The position numbers were made by a program, and so were the translations under genes. This document shows, piece by piece, positions 15,742 to 25,099 of a stretch of 64,000 bases of DNA; position 1 is the first letter of the stretch; the number at the start of each line of letters is the position of its first letter. Source of the DNA: Bacteroidota bacterium (lineage in GTDB: Bacteria; Bacteroidota; Bacteroidia; Chitinophagales; LD1); contig CANJLD010000018.1 in assembly GCA_947475165.1 (NCBI GenBank), forward strand, positions 18,608 to 82,607, read 5' to 3'. Below the pieces are notes generated by a model. That model saw only the letters and a list, made by a program, of their open reading frames with translations. It did not search any database and had not been told where the DNA came from.

Positions 15742-18378
15742 TTATTCTTTCTCCAGCATCTTTTTCAACTCGTGTAGCTTCATTATCGCCTCTACAGGTG
15801 TCATCGCATTTACTTCAATATTCTCGATTTCTTCTGCCAGACGTTTCATTTTCGGGTCACTAACATCAAAGAAACTGAGCTGAAAATTTTGGGCGGGAAG
15901 TTTCTTCACTGTACTTTTTACACCATTATGCTGCTGACGCTGACTTTCTAATTCATGCAACATTTCATTGGCGCGGTCAATAATTTGTTTTGGCATTCCT
16001 GCCATTTTCGCTACATGAATTCCGAAACTGTGTTCCGTTCCTCCTTCTACCAATTTTCGAAGAAAGATTACTTTACTGCTTGTTTCTTTTATCGCGACAT
16101 GAAAATTTTTAATCCGGTTATATTTCTCTGCTAACTCATTTAACTCATGGTAGTGAGTAGCAAATAATGTTCGAGGCTTTGCAGATGGATTGTTATGCAA
16201 ATACTCCGCTAAACTCCATGCAATAGAAATTCCATCGTAAGTAGAAGTTCCTCTTCCTATTTCATCGAGCAGAATTAAACTACGCGATGAAAGATTGTTC
16301 ATGATAGAGGCTGTTTCATTCATTTCTACCATGAAAGTTGATTCACCGGCACTCAGATTATCGCTGGCACCCACGCGGGTAAAAATTTTATCTACTAATC
16401 CAATTTTAGCCGTAGCAGCGGGAACATAACTTCCTATCTGCGCCATTAAAACTATTAAGGCTGTTTGACGAAGTAGCGCGCTTTTTCCACTCATGTTCGG
16501 ACCGGTGATGATGAGAATTTGTTGTGATTCGTTGTCAAGATAAACATCGTTAGCGATATACTTCTCACTCGCATCCATTTGCATTTCAATTACAGGATGC
16601 CGCCCTTCTTTTATCTCTATCGCGTGCGAATCGTTTAGATCTGGTTTTACATAATTGTTTTTAGAAGCTACTTCTGCTAAAGAAAGCAGGCAATCAACTC
16701 TTGCAATCAACGCGGCATTTTGCTGAATGGTTTGCACATAATCTTTTGAGAACTGAATTAGCTCTGCAAAAATTTTCTCTTCCAGCGTTTGAATCTTTTC
16801 TTCGGCACCAAGTACTTTGTGCTCGTATTCTTTCAACTCTTCGGTAATGTAACGTTCCGCACCGGTAAGCGTTTGTTTGCGAATCCAATCAGAAGGCACT
16901 TTGCTTTTGTGCGAATTGGTTACCTCTAAAAAATAGCCGAATACCGAATTGAATCCAACTTTAAGTGAATTGATTCCGGTTCTTACAATTTCTTTTTGCT
17001 GAATTCCTGCAATGTATTCTTTGCCAGAATTTTTTACAGCGCGCAAATCATCCAGTTCGGTATTTACCTCATTACGAATAAAATTTCCCTTCGAAATCAT
17101 TGGACCTGCTTCCTCCCAAACTTCTTTCTCTATTTTATCTGCCAGCGTTTGCGATGGGATTAATTGCTCACTAATAGTTTGTAATGAAGTATTCTTTGAT
17201 GCCGATAGAATAAGTTTTAGGTGCGGAATAGAATTCAATGCGCGTTTTAACTGAACCATTTCTCTTGGATTCGCTCTTTCCAACGATACTTTAGAAATCA
17301 ACCGTTCCAAATCTCCAATGGTGCGAATCAGTTTTTTAAGTTCTTCTGATTCTACCGGATGATTGACAAAATACTCGACTGCATTTAACCGCTCGTTAAT
17401 TTTCTGAATATCAAGCAGAGGCATTACTGTCCAGCGCTTAAGCATACGCGCACCCATTGGTGAAGTAGTATTATCCAGCACATCTAATAGTGTTTTTCCT
17501 CCCTGATGCGGAGAATAAATCAATTCCAGATTGCGGATAGTGAACCGGTCAAGCCAAACATTTTTTTCATCAGTCAGCTTTGTTAGTTTGCTGATGTGTG
17601 CCAAGTTGTTGTGTTCTGTATCGCGCAGATATTGAATAGCAGCACCCGCTGCAATTACACTAAATCTTTCTTCTTCTATTCCAAAACCTTTGAGTGAATT
17701 GGTTTCGAAAAGTTTCAGAAGAATATCCTGCGCATTATCGTAACTGTAAATCCAGTCATCAAGTTTGTAAGCGTATAGTTTACTTCCAAATAGCTGTAAA
17801 AATTCTTTCTGTTTAGATTTTGGATATAACACTTCGCTTGGCGAAAGCGTTTGAATCATCTTTTCTATGTAAGCGAAGTTTCCTTCACCGATAAAAAACT
17901 CACCGGTGGAAATATCTAAGAAGGCGATTCCGTAAAAATCTTTTTCGAAATAAATGGAAGCAAGGAAATTGTTACTGCGGGTGCTGAGAATATTATCCTT
18001 AAGAGCAACTCCCGGTGTTACCATTTCAGTTACACCACGCTTTACAATTCCTTTAGCAAACTTCGGGTCTTCAATCTGGTCGCAAACCGCCACACGCAAA
18101 CCGGCACGAACCAATTTAGGTAAGTAGGTGTCAAGCGAATGATAAGGGAAGCCCGCTAATTCAACGGAACTTGCTTTTCCATTGCTTCTTTTAGTGAGTG
18201 TAATTCCTAAAGTTGCAGAAGCGCGCTTTGCATCTTCTCCGAACGTTTCATAAAAATCGCCTACACGAAAAAGCAGAATAGCATCAGGATACTTCGCCTT
18301 GAAAGTATTGTATTGCTTCATGAGCGGAGTTTCCGTTTCGCTCATCGCGCTTTTAATCATGCTTCTGTGAACTGCCAC
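15742..18378 (-). CDS. mutS: DNA mismatch repair protein MutS
   Basis: 878 residues, normal length. The mismatch-reading FxE motif is in GDFYETFG near residue 42, the connector and lever domains follow, and the C-terminal ABC ATPase has Walker A GPNMSGKS (about 629) and the signature/Walker B block [12 protein letters not shown]. The protein binds mispairs as a dimer and, with MutL, starts repair. An alternative start at Met7 or Met12 is possible. It is the first clear core gene after the tRNA pair, on the same strand as the tRNAs. Confidence 0.97.
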   Translation of the reverse strand: MAVHRSMIKSAMSETETPLMKQYNTFKAKYPDAILLFRVGDFYETFGEDAKRASATLGITLTKRSNGKASSVELAGFPYHSLDTYLPKLVRAGLRVAVCDQIEDPKFAKGIVKRGVTEMVTPGVALKDNILSTRSNNFLASIYFEKDFYGIAFLDISTGEFFIGEGNFAYIEKMIQTLSPSEVLYPKSKQKEFLQLFGSKLYAYKLDDWIYSYDNAQDILLKLFETNSLKGFGIEEERFSVIAAGAAIQYLRDTEHNNLAHISKLTKLTDEKNVWLDRFTIRNLELIYSPHQGGKTLLDVLDNTTSPMGARMLKRWTVMPLLDIQKINERLNAVEYFVNHPVESEELKKLIRTIGDLERLISKVSLERANPREMVQLKRALNSIPHLKLILSASKNTSLQTISEQLIPSQTLADKIEKEVWEEAGPMISKGNFIRNEVNTELDDLRAVKNSGKEYIAGIQQKEIVRTGINSLKVGFNSVFGYFLEVTNSHKSKVPSDWIRKQTLTGAERYITEELKEYEHKVLGAEEKIQTLEEKIFAELIQFSKDYVQTIQQNAALIARVDCLLSLAEVASKNNYVKPDLNDSHAIEIKEGRHPVIEMQMDASEKYIANDVYLDNESQQILIITGPNMSGKSALLRQTALIVLMAQIGSYVPAATAKIGLVDKIFTRVGASDNLSAGESTFMVEMNETASIMNNLSSRSLILLDEIGRGTSTYDGISIAWSLAEYLHNNPSAKPRTLFATHYHELNELAEKYNRIKNFHVAIKETSSKVIFLRKLVEGGTEHSFGIHVAKMAGMPKQIIDRANEMLHELESQRQQHNGVKSTVKKLPAQNFQLSFFDVSDPKMKRLAEEIENIEVNAMTPVEAIMKLHELKKMLEKE

Positions 18379-18492
18379 TTATAATATGTTAAGGTGTGTG
18401 CTGAATACAGTGTGTGCTGTTTCAAAAACTATTGGCGTGAAAATAAGAACTGTGATTACTTTGCGAACTGAAATTTTTAAACAGAATTTAGA

Positions 18493-19023
18493 ATGAGAAA
18501 GTTATTGAATGAAGAATTGCTGCGCTTATCAAAAGAAGAGTTTAAAGAGCAGCAAAAGACTCCGGTGGTGATTGTTTTAGATAATGTCCGCAGTCATTTG
18601 AATGTTGGTTCAGTTTTCAGAACGGCTGATGCATTTTTGATTGAAGCAATTTATCTGTGTGGAATTACCGGTGTTCCTCCTCATCGCGATATTCATAAAA
18701 CAGCTCTGGGCGCAACAGATACAGTTGTTTGGAAACACTTCTCTACAACAATCGATGCCATTAACGAGTTAAAGATGAGTGGTTTTAAAATTATCTCCAT
18801 TGAACAAGCGGAGAACGCAACGATGCTTGATGTGTTTGTTGCTGTAAAAGGAGAGAACTATGCAATTGTTTTCGGAAATGAAGTGGAAGGAGTGGAGCAG
18901 AATGTGGTTTCTGCTTCTGATATTGTTATTGAAATTCCTCAATATGGAATGAAGCACTCGCTGAATATTGCGGTGAGTGTGGGTGTGGTAGTTTGGGATT
19001 TGGTTTGTAAAATGAAACGGTAA
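18493..19023 (+). CDS. SpoU/TrmH-family RNA methyltransferase
   Basis: 176 residues. The SPOUT signature motifs are present: LDNVRSHLNVGSVFRTADAF (motif 1, about 30-50), VFGNEVEGV (motif 2, about 126-134) and IPQYGMKHSLNIAVSVGVV (motif 3, about 150-168). It transfers a methyl group from S-adenosylmethionine to a 2'-O ribose of tRNA or rRNA. Without the N-terminal domain of TrmB/RlmB types, the exact target is unclear. It diverges from mutS. Confidence 0.9.
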   Translation: MRKLLNEELLRLSKEEFKEQQKTPVVIVLDNVRSHLNVGSVFRTADAFLIEAIYLCGITGVPPHRDIHKTALGATDTVVWKHFSTTIDAINELKMSGFKIISIEQAENATMLDVFVAVKGENYAIVFGNEVEGVEQNVVSASDIVIEIPQYGMKHSLNIAVSVGVVVWDLVCKMKR

Positions 19024-19060
19024 ATTCATACTTAAAATAGAACCCTAACGTTATAGCGAT

Positions 19061-19744
19061 ATGAAAAAAATAATCATACCTGTTCTTGCTCTTTTTATTT
19101 CTTCCTGTGCGAGTAATGAAATCGGTCATTCCAAAGATGTGAATCAGGATGAAATTCATCAGGGATATTCCATCAATTACGATGAGAGCAGAAATGAAAC
19201 CGAGGTGATTGCTTTCTTCCGCTTTGCTGGACCTAATGGCACTACTCTTATTCTTGATGAACCTTCGAAAATTGAATTGAATGGCGAAGTGATGAACAAT
19301 GTTCAAAGCGGTTTGGGTTCATACTACTCAAAGAGTTTGAAAGGCAAGTTACCGGATAATGAATATGTTTTTGCTTTCAGCGATATAACCGGTAAGAAGT
19401 TTGAGAATAAAATTGATTTCAGAAACATGCAGATTGAAGAACTGCCGAAAGAAATTAAGAAGAGCGATGGATTGACTATTCACTTTCCCAATAAACCAGA
19501 AGGGCGCAAAGAAGATTTAACGGTAGAAATTTCAGATGACTCAACAACTGTTTCTGAAGTATGGAAGAAGGTAGTTTTTGAACGAGTGAAGTTTCCGAAA
19601 GAGAAGTTAGACCAACTTCACGGGAAAGTTAAAGTCAATATTCACCGCAATGGTTTGCTTGAATTGAGGCAACATGCTCATGCCGGTGGATTTTTCAGTT
19701 CAGAATACACGTTGGCTCCGCGAGAGATAACGCTAATAGAATAA
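19061..19744 (+). CDS. Putative lipoprotein
   Basis: 227 residues. The N-terminus has a lysine-rich start, a hydrophobic core and lipobox FISSCAS with Cys at residue 17. The body is beta-rich and polar with no recognised domain; it includes YDESRNETEVIAFFRFAGP and ends in SSEYTLAPREITLIE. A cell-envelope lipoprotein of unknown function, 37 bp downstream of the methyltransferase gene. Confidence 0.7.
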   Translation: MKKIIIPVLALFISSCASNEIGHSKDVNQDEIHQGYSINYDESRNETEVIAFFRFAGPNGTTLILDEPSKIELNGEVMNNVQSGLGSYYSKSLKGKLPDNEYVFAFSDITGKKFENKIDFRNMQIEELPKEIKKSDGLTIHFPNKPEGRKEDLTVEISDDSTTVSEVWKKVVFERVKFPKEKLDQLHGKVKVNIHRNGLLELRQHAHAGGFFSSEYTLAPREITLIE

Positions 19745-19748
19745 ATTT

Positions 19749-20336
19749 TTATTTGGTAAATCTTCTGCCGAAAATATGTTGCCCGTCAGTAACTGTTAGC
19801 ATGTAGTTGCCCGGTGGAAACTCTGCGTTAGCTATCCATTTATCTTTTTGGTCGGCTTGCATGTCACCGGTGTAAATTGAAAGTCCTCCCTTACCGGTTA
19901 TAGAAATACTGTAAATGCTGTGTGGTATAGCATCGGGGGTTACCAGATGAAATGAATTGCCGATGAAATTGATGTAGACATTTGAGCTATCGTTCTCCAC
20001 CTGTTTCATTTTATCGCGCGTTAGGGCTATGAAATAACCGGACATACCATAAGTTCTGTAAGGCGGGCATTGGTATTTGTATGTGCCCGCAACAGTCACC
20101 ACATATTTAAACGAATCACTTTCGGTGGCTGAAAAGCTTTGTGCTTCTTCGGGTATAGTTCCTGCGAACAATGGGAATCTGGTAAAGTCCCCTCTCCATA
20201 AAATGGTATCACCTACAAAAACGCTTAAGCTGTTTGGTTCGTAGTTAGGGTAGCTGAAATTGATTAGGTGAACGGTTGCCTTTAAAACAGAAGCAGCGAA
20301 CAAAAACAAAATAAAGAGGGTAAAACCTTTTTTCAT
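19749..20336 (-). CDS. Secreted cupredoxin-like protein with degenerate copper site
   Basis: 195 residues. A signal peptide (1-20) is followed by a plastocyanin-like strand pattern: NFSYPNYEPNSLSVFVGDTI, FPLF and YKYQCPPYRTYGMSGYF. In copper proteins the site is His, Cys, His, Met; here the positions that would be His read FPL and CPPY while Cys and Met remain, so copper binding is doubtful. The C-terminal 60 residues, with PPGNYMLTVTDGQ and FGRRFTK, resemble a T9SS type A sorting domain, which suggests export to the cell surface. Confidence 0.65.
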   Translation of the reverse strand: MKKGFTLFILFLFAASVLKATVHLINFSYPNYEPNSLSVFVGDTILWRGDFTRFPLFAGTIPEEAQSFSATESDSFKYVVTVAGTYKYQCPPYRTYGMSGYFIALTRDKMKQVENDSSNVYINFIGNSFHLVTPDAIPHSIYSISITGKGGLSIYTGDMQADQKDKWIANAEFPPGNYMLTVTDGQHIFGRRFTK

Positions 20337-20372
20337 TTGGGTAAATGGGAAACGAAAAATAGTTTTTTCTTT

Positions 20373-21239
20373 TTACTGATGGTTATAGGTGGCAACTATT
20401 TTCACTACTTCTTTCGCCTCTTTCACATCATGCACGCGTAGAATCTGCGCTCCATTCATTAATGCGATGGTATTGGCAACGGTTGTTCCATTTAATGCTT
20501 GTTCGGCATTTGTGCCAAGGGTTTTGTAAATCATTCCCTTTCGTGAAACACCGGTAAGTATGGGAGAGTTGAGGTTGGAAAAGTATTTCAGGTTACGCAA
20601 CAAAGTGTAATTGTGCTCAAGTGTTTTTCCAAAGCCAAAGCCAACATCTAAAATCAAATCGCTGATGCCTGCTTTGCGGCAAGCGGCAATTCTTTCAGCA
20701 AAAAAATCCATTACTTCTGTAGTCACGTTTTGGTATTGCGGGTTTTGCTGCATGTTGTTTGGTAAGCCTTGCATGTGCATGATTACAAACGGAACTTTAT
20801 GTTTTGCAACAGTTGGAATTATCGCTTCATCAAATCTTCCTGCCGAAATATCGTTGATGATGTGTGCGCCAGCTTTCAAACTTTCATCTGCCACTTTTGC
20901 GCGAATAGTATCAACCGAAATAATAGCAGCTGGAAATTTTTTTACGATGTTTTTAATGTGCTGTAATACTCTGCTCAATTCCTCATCTTCCGGAATTATT
21001 TCTGCACCCGGGCGGGAACTCATTCCTCCAATGTCCAGCATATCAGCTCCTTCATTCAACATCTTTTCCGCCTGTGCCAATACTTTTTCTTCACTCGTCA
21101 GTTTGCCGCCATCATAAAATGAATCGGGAGTAATGTTCAATATGCCCATTACTTTGGGAACTGATAAATCCAATAGTTTTCCTCGGCAGTTGATGGTCAT
21201 GTTGGTAAAGAATCTTAATTGAACTTCCGAAATTATCAT
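20373..21239 (-). CDS. folP: Dihydropteroate synthase
   Basis: 288 residues forming a TIM barrel. Signature motifs are MGILNITPDSFYDGG (about 31-45), DIGGMSSRPGA, SVDTIRAKVA and FGFGKT. The enzyme condenses p-aminobenzoate with dihydropterin pyrophosphate in folate synthesis. The ATG used here may be 13 codons upstream of the real one (MTINCRG). The gene is divergent from the DUF1599 gene across only 20 bp, so promoters must overlap the coding starts. Confidence 0.96.
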   Translation of the reverse strand: MIISEVQLRFFTNMTINCRGKLLDLSVPKVMGILNITPDSFYDGGKLTSEEKVLAQAEKMLNEGADMLDIGGMSSRPGAEIIPEDEELSRVLQHIKNIVKKFPAAIISVDTIRAKVADESLKAGAHIINDISAGRFDEAIIPTVAKHKVPFVIMHMQGLPNNMQQNPQYQNVTTEVMDFFAERIAACRKAGISDLILDVGFGFGKTLEHNYTLLRNLKYFSNLNSPILTGVSRKGMIYKTLGTNAEQALNGTTVANTIALMNGAQILRVHDVKEAKEVVKIVATYNHQ

Positions 21240-21259
21240 TTCCGTTTATTTTTGAACCG

Positions 21260-21802
21260 ATGGCGAACAATACTTCTACACAGTTTGATGAGCAGATTAA
21301 AAAGTGCCGCGAAATTTTTCAGAAGAAAACACATGACTACGGAACCTCGTGGCGTGTGCTCCGTCCTAAATCGCTTACCGACCAGCTCTTTATTAAAGCA
21401 CAGCGCATTCAAACCATTGAGGAAGCAAAAGCGAAAATGGTAGATGAAGATGAGCGTTCGGAGTTTATTGGCTTAATCAATTATGCGGTTATCGGTTTAA
21501 TTCAAATGGAGTTAAAAGATGATAAGCGGATAGAACTAAAGGAAGAAGAAGCGTTGAATTATTTTGATAAACATGTGGCTGAGATTAAATCGCTGATGCT
21601 TGCTAAGAACCATGATTATGGTGAAGCATGGCGCGATATGCGGGTAAGTTCTTTTACCGATTTGATATTGATGAAGCTGTTGCGCATTAAGCAGATTGAA
21701 GATAACGAAGGCAAGACTTTGATAAGCGAAGGAATTGATGCCGGCTATCACGATATTGTGAACTACTCCATTTTTGCATTGATAAAACTGAACGAAAAAT
21801 AA
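21260..21802 (+). CDS. DUF1599 domain protein
   Basis: 180 residues with an internal duplication: KTHDYGTSWRVLRPKSLTDQ near the N-terminus and KNHDYGEAWRDMRVSSFTDL in the C-half, each followed by LRIKQIE or AQRIQTIEE and an INYA/VNYS helix. This two-repeat layout is DUF1599, common in Bacteroidota next to folP and BT_3928 genes. The fold resembles all-alpha nucleotide-binding proteins, but no reaction is established. It is probably cotranscribed with the next gene, 6 bp away. Confidence 0.9.
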   Translation: MANNTSTQFDEQIKKCREIFQKKTHDYGTSWRVLRPKSLTDQLFIKAQRIQTIEEAKAKMVDEDERSEFIGLINYAVIGLIQMELKDDKRIELKEEEALNYFDKHVAEIKSLMLAKNHDYGEAWRDMRVSSFTDLILMKLLRIKQIEDNEGKTLISEGIDAGYHDIVNYSIFALIKLNEK

Positions 21803-21808
21803 ACGATT

Positions 21809-23278
21809 ATGACTGTCTATACCATTTTTGCAATTGTTGCAGCTGCAGCGTTTGGCTTAGCCCTTATCCGGTTCTTTGTAAGTAAGCCGCCTAATATTCT
21901 CATTACCTTTCTACAGGATTTTATCGGATGCTTTTTCATTTTCTCGGGATTTGTAAAGGCAGTTGACCCGCTTGGCACCGGTTACAAGATGCACGAATAC
22001 TTTGAAGCATTTGCAGGTGAGGGTTTGCGTCCGGTGTGGGAATATCTGGCTACCTGGTCGACCTTTATGGCGGTGGTGATGATTGCTCTAGAGTTGTTTG
22101 TGGGCATTGTTTTACTAATAGGTTGGAAACCGAGATTCACCGTTGGTATCATTTGGCTTTTGACTTTGTTCTTTACTTTCCTTACCGGTTATACTTTTCT
22201 TTCAGGTTATGGTATTACTAAGCCGTTTATGCTGGCATCAGGTGCGGTGATGTTGCTGTTTGCCTTGGTTGCTTTTCCAAAGAAACAATCAACCCGTATA
22301 AATCTCACGTTCTTTTCTGTTGGGGTAATAGCAGCTGTTTTCTTGTTTGCCAAATTTGCTACTAACACTTCGTTTCTTATCGGTTCGCATAAGATTGTTC
22401 TCAACCTTCAATGCATCAATTCTGCTTTTGAAGAATCGAAAATGAAAGTAACGGACTGCGGTTGCTTTGGAGATTTCATTAAACTCAAACCGTGGGAAAC
22501 GTTTTACAAGGATGTGATTCTTGATTTGATGATTCTGATACTGGTTCTGAATGTAAAGTTTGTTCGCCCTGTGTTTGGCAATACAGTAAGACAGTTTCTT
22601 GCCTTTACTACCGGTGCCGCTGCACTTGTTTTCTGTTTGTATAATGTGTATGGCAACGAACCGGTGATTGATTTTCGTCCGTATAAGGTTGGCAACGACA
22701 TTAACGATTTGCGTAAGGAAAAGAAACCCGCTAAAGTTGAAATGGTGTTTGTTTATCAAAGCAACAAAACGCATTTGCCAAAAGAGTTTAGTTACGATGA
22801 TGTAATGAAAGGCAAAATGGATTATGCCGAATACGATAGTATGATTGAGCGGAAGGACAAGGTGCTCGACCCGGGCATTCCTGCCAAGATTACCAACCTG
22901 CGTATTGAGAACGATGAAGGCGGTGACATTACCGATACACTTTTACACGACCCTAATTATTCGTTGATGGTGGTTAGTTACAACCTGAACAAAACGCACG
23001 AAGCCGCTTTTAAAGAGTTGAACGCGATTGCTTCTGCTGCTGAAAAAGCAGGCGTTAAGTTTTATGCGGTTACTTTAAATGACGGACATGTAGATGAGTT
23101 CCGCCACCGGAATCAAACAGCATACCCGTTTTACAGTGCCGACGAAACTCCTTTGAAAACTATCATCCGCTCTAATCCGGGATTGGTGTTGATGAAGAAT
23201 GGGGTGGTGGTGAACAAATGGCATTACCGTCATTTGCCAACGGTGGAGGGGTTGAATAAGTATTATTTTAAAAAATAA
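21809..23278 (+). CDS. BT_3928-type membrane protein (DoxX/MauE-like plus thioredoxin-like domain)
   Basis: 489 residues. The N-half (about 1-170) has at least four transmembrane helices with FIFSGFVKAVDPLGTGYKM, a DoxX/MauE-like pattern; a further helix follows. The Cys pair in TDCGCFGDF (about 213) suggests redox chemistry. The C-terminal domain (about 370-489) looks thioredoxin-like without a CxxC. Proteins of this type are conserved in Bacteroidota; a role in periplasmic redox or disulfide handling is inferred. Confidence 0.85.
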   Translation: MTVYTIFAIVAAAAFGLALIRFFVSKPPNILITFLQDFIGCFFIFSGFVKAVDPLGTGYKMHEYFEAFAGEGLRPVWEYLATWSTFMAVVMIALELFVGIVLLIGWKPRFTVGIIWLLTLFFTFLTGYTFLSGYGITKPFMLASGAVMLLFALVAFPKKQSTRINLTFFSVGVIAAVFLFAKFATNTSFLIGSHKIVLNLQCINSAFEESKMKVTDCGCFGDFIKLKPWETFYKDVILDLMILILVLNVKFVRPVFGNTVRQFLAFTTGAAALVFCLYNVYGNEPVIDFRPYKVGNDINDLRKEKKPAKVEMVFVYQSNKTHLPKEFSYDDVMKGKMDYAEYDSMIERKDKVLDPGIPAKITNLRIENDEGGDITDTLLHDPNYSLMVVSYNLNKTHEAAFKELNAIASAAEKAGVKFYAVTLNDGHVDEFRHRNQTAYPFYSADETPLKTIIRSNPGLVLMKNGVVVNKWHYRHLPTVEGLNKYYFKK

Positions 23279-23283
23279 AAGCG

Positions 23284-23364
23284 CGTCATTGCGAGGGAGG
23301 CTTTGCGACCGAAGCAATCTCCCAGCGTAAAGAGGAGATTGCTTCGCAAAGCCTCGCAATGACG
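23284..23364. repeat. Long palindromic REP-like element (CGTCATTGCGAG)
   Basis: Arms CGTCATTGCGAG...GAAGCAATCTCC and its near-complement face each other with two small insertions in the left arm, forming a hairpin of about 35 bp arms. It fills the gap between two genes, ending 8 bp before the permease ATG. A shorter relative lies at 51294-51335. Confidence 0.8.
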
Positions 23365-23372
23365 AATACAAG

Positions 23373-24452
23373 ATGCAGCTACTCAAATTCATAGTTAAGC
23401 GTTTGCTCAACGGCTCACTGGTAATGGTGGGAGTGGTGTTTGTTATCTTCCTGTTGTTTAATGTGTTGCCGGTTAACTCGGCACGGATGACGCTTGGGCA
23501 GCGCGCAGATGTTTCTTCGGTTAAAGCAATTGAAAAAGAATTCCGTTTAAACCTGCCGTGGTATCACCGGTTGGTGCTTTACTTTAATGATATTTCTCCG
23601 CTCTCTTTAAATACATTGAATGATGAAGATGCGCCTTCGTATCTGAACCCTGATGAAGTAAAATATACCAAACTGTTTTCGTTGGACTCTGTTTCTCTCG
23701 TAGTTAAAGCACCTTATCTCGGCAAGTCTTTTCAAACAAGAAGGAAAGTAAGTGAAGTGCTTGGAGAAAAGATTTATCCCACTTTCGTACTTGCTATTAC
23801 TGCCATGACTATGGCTTCCTTCTTCGGTATCATCTTCGGTGTGTTTGCGGCTATTAAACAATATTCGTTTTGGGATAATGCTATTCTGGTGATGAGTACC
23901 TTCGGTATTTCGCAACCGGCTTATTTCAGCGGAATTATTCTGGCAATGGTGTTTGGTTATTACCTGAGCGACTGGACGCACCTGAACGTGCGCGGTTCGC
24001 TTACCGATATGGATTACATGGGCGAAACCATAACCATTTGGAAAAACCTTTGGCTGCCTATGATTGCTCTTGGTGTTCGTCCTATTGCCATCATTACACA
24101 ACTTACCCGCAGCAGTATGCTTGATGTAATGAGTCAGGATTATATACGCACGGCTAAAGCTAAGGGCTTGAGTTATTATCAGGTGGTGTTTAAGCACGCG
24201 CTGCGCAATGCTATGAACCCGGTGGTTACTTCTATTTCAGGATGGCTGGCTGCTTTACTTACCGGCGCCTTCTTTATTGAGAAAGTTTTTGATTACAAAG
24301 GTCTCGGTCTGCAAACTATTGAGTCTTTGCTTTCGTTCGACTTTCCTATTGTAATGGGCAGTGTGTTGTTTGTGGCATTTGTTTTTGTGGTGATGAATAT
24401 TTTTACGGATATTCTTTATTCGATACTTGACCCGAGAGTTACGGTGAAGTAA
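23373..24452 (+). CDS. ABC transporter permease, DppB/OppB type
   Basis: 359 residues. The N-terminal helix MQLLKFIVKRLLNGSLVMVG and NVLPVNSARMTLGQRA match the DppB/OppB start, five further helices follow, and the EAA loop reads YIRTAKAKGLSYYQVVFKHA LRNA (about 250-275), where the ATPase docks. These permeases import peptides, nickel or similar solutes. Here the periplasmic insert after helix 1 is long. No partner permease, ATPase or binding protein is adjacent, so the partners are encoded elsewhere. Confidence 0.92.
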   Translation: MQLLKFIVKRLLNGSLVMVGVVFVIFLLFNVLPVNSARMTLGQRADVSSVKAIEKEFRLNLPWYHRLVLYFNDISPLSLNTLNDEDAPSYLNPDEVKYTKLFSLDSVSLVVKAPYLGKSFQTRRKVSEVLGEKIYPTFVLAITAMTMASFFGIIFGVFAAIKQYSFWDNAILVMSTFGISQPAYFSGIILAMVFGYYLSDWTHLNVRGSLTDMDYMGETITIWKNLWLPMIALGVRPIAIITQLTRSSMLDVMSQDYIRTAKAKGLSYYQVVFKHALRNAMNPVVTSISGWLAALLTGAFFIEKVFDYKGLGLQTIESLLSFDFPIVMGSVLFVAFVFVVMNIFTDILYSILDPRVTVK

Positions 24453-24581
24453 ACCCCCAACCCCCTGAAGGGGGCTTAACAGCCAAATGAAAAATAACCC
24501 CCAACCCCCTGAAGGGGGCTTGAAAGACAAAAAGAACAAACCGGAACGGGCTGTTAGTTCCCCTTTAGGGGCTAGGGGGTG
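24452..24581. repeat. Cluster of CCCCCAACCCCCTGAAGGGGG-type repeats
   Basis: Two identical 26-bp copies (24452-24477 and 24496-24521), each containing the ccccctgaaggggg palindrome, and one inverted relative (24556-24581, with cccctttagggg). The second and third copies lie inside the annotated start of aroK. Related elements occur at 54416-54506 and 58437-58568. Confidence 0.85.
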
Positions 24582-25092
24582 CATTTTCCTTGTAGGTTTT
24601 ATGGGCTCAGGCAAAACTACTTTCGGTAAAAAGCTGGCGGCTAAGCTTGCTTTGCCGTTTGTCGATTTAGATAGCGAGGTAATTAATCATTATCAAGCGC
24701 AGGAGGAACATGTGCAGAGCATTAAAGAAATAATAGGGCAGAACGGGCTTCCGTTTTTTCGGGCTATTGAAAGCGAAACCTTGCGATTGATTGACGTAAA
24801 CAACAAAGTAATTTCTACCGGTGGGGGTACGCCCTGCCACTTTGATAATATGGAATGGATGAAGAGGAGGGGAATGGTTGTTTTCTTAAATGTAGATGAA
24901 GGTGTTTTGTTCAGCCGGTTAAAGAATACCGATTTAGAAGAACGCCCGCTGCTGAAAGATTTGGATGAAGAAGGGCTGAAGAATTTCATTCATGAAAAAC
25001 TAAAGGAACGGTTGCCCATTTACACGGAGGCAAACATCACGTTTAACCCGGTTACGCAGAAGGTAGAGGATTTGGTAGAGTTGCTGAAGTAA
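24487..25092 (+). CDS. aroK: Shikimate kinase
   Basis: 201 residues. Walker A GFMGSGKT at 37-44, DLDSE for shikimate binding, STGGGTP at about 115-121 and the lid Arg in ERPLL. It phosphorylates shikimate in aromatic amino-acid synthesis. The first 31 residues (MKNNPQPPEGG through GARG) are encoded by interspersed palindromic repeat sequence, not by family-like sequence; there is no in-frame ATG nearer the conserved CIFLVGFMGSGK. The repeat therefore supplies the start codon, or translation begins at a non-ATG codon. Confidence 0.93.
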   Translation: MKNNPQPPEGGLKDKKNKPERAVSSPLGARGCIFLVGFMGSGKTTFGKKLAAKLALPFVDLDSEVINHYQAQEEHVQSIKEIIGQNGLPFFRAIESETLRLIDVNNKVISTGGGTPCHFDNMEWMKRRGMVVFLNVDEGVLFSRLKNTDLEERPLLKDLDEEGLKNFIHEKLKERLPIYTEANITFNPVTQKVEDLVELLK

Positions 25093-25099
25093 AAGTGTT

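Noticed and set aside
22289..22774. 161-codon minus-strand frame
   Set aside because: Lies fully inside the BT_3928-type gene and has no recognisable domain.
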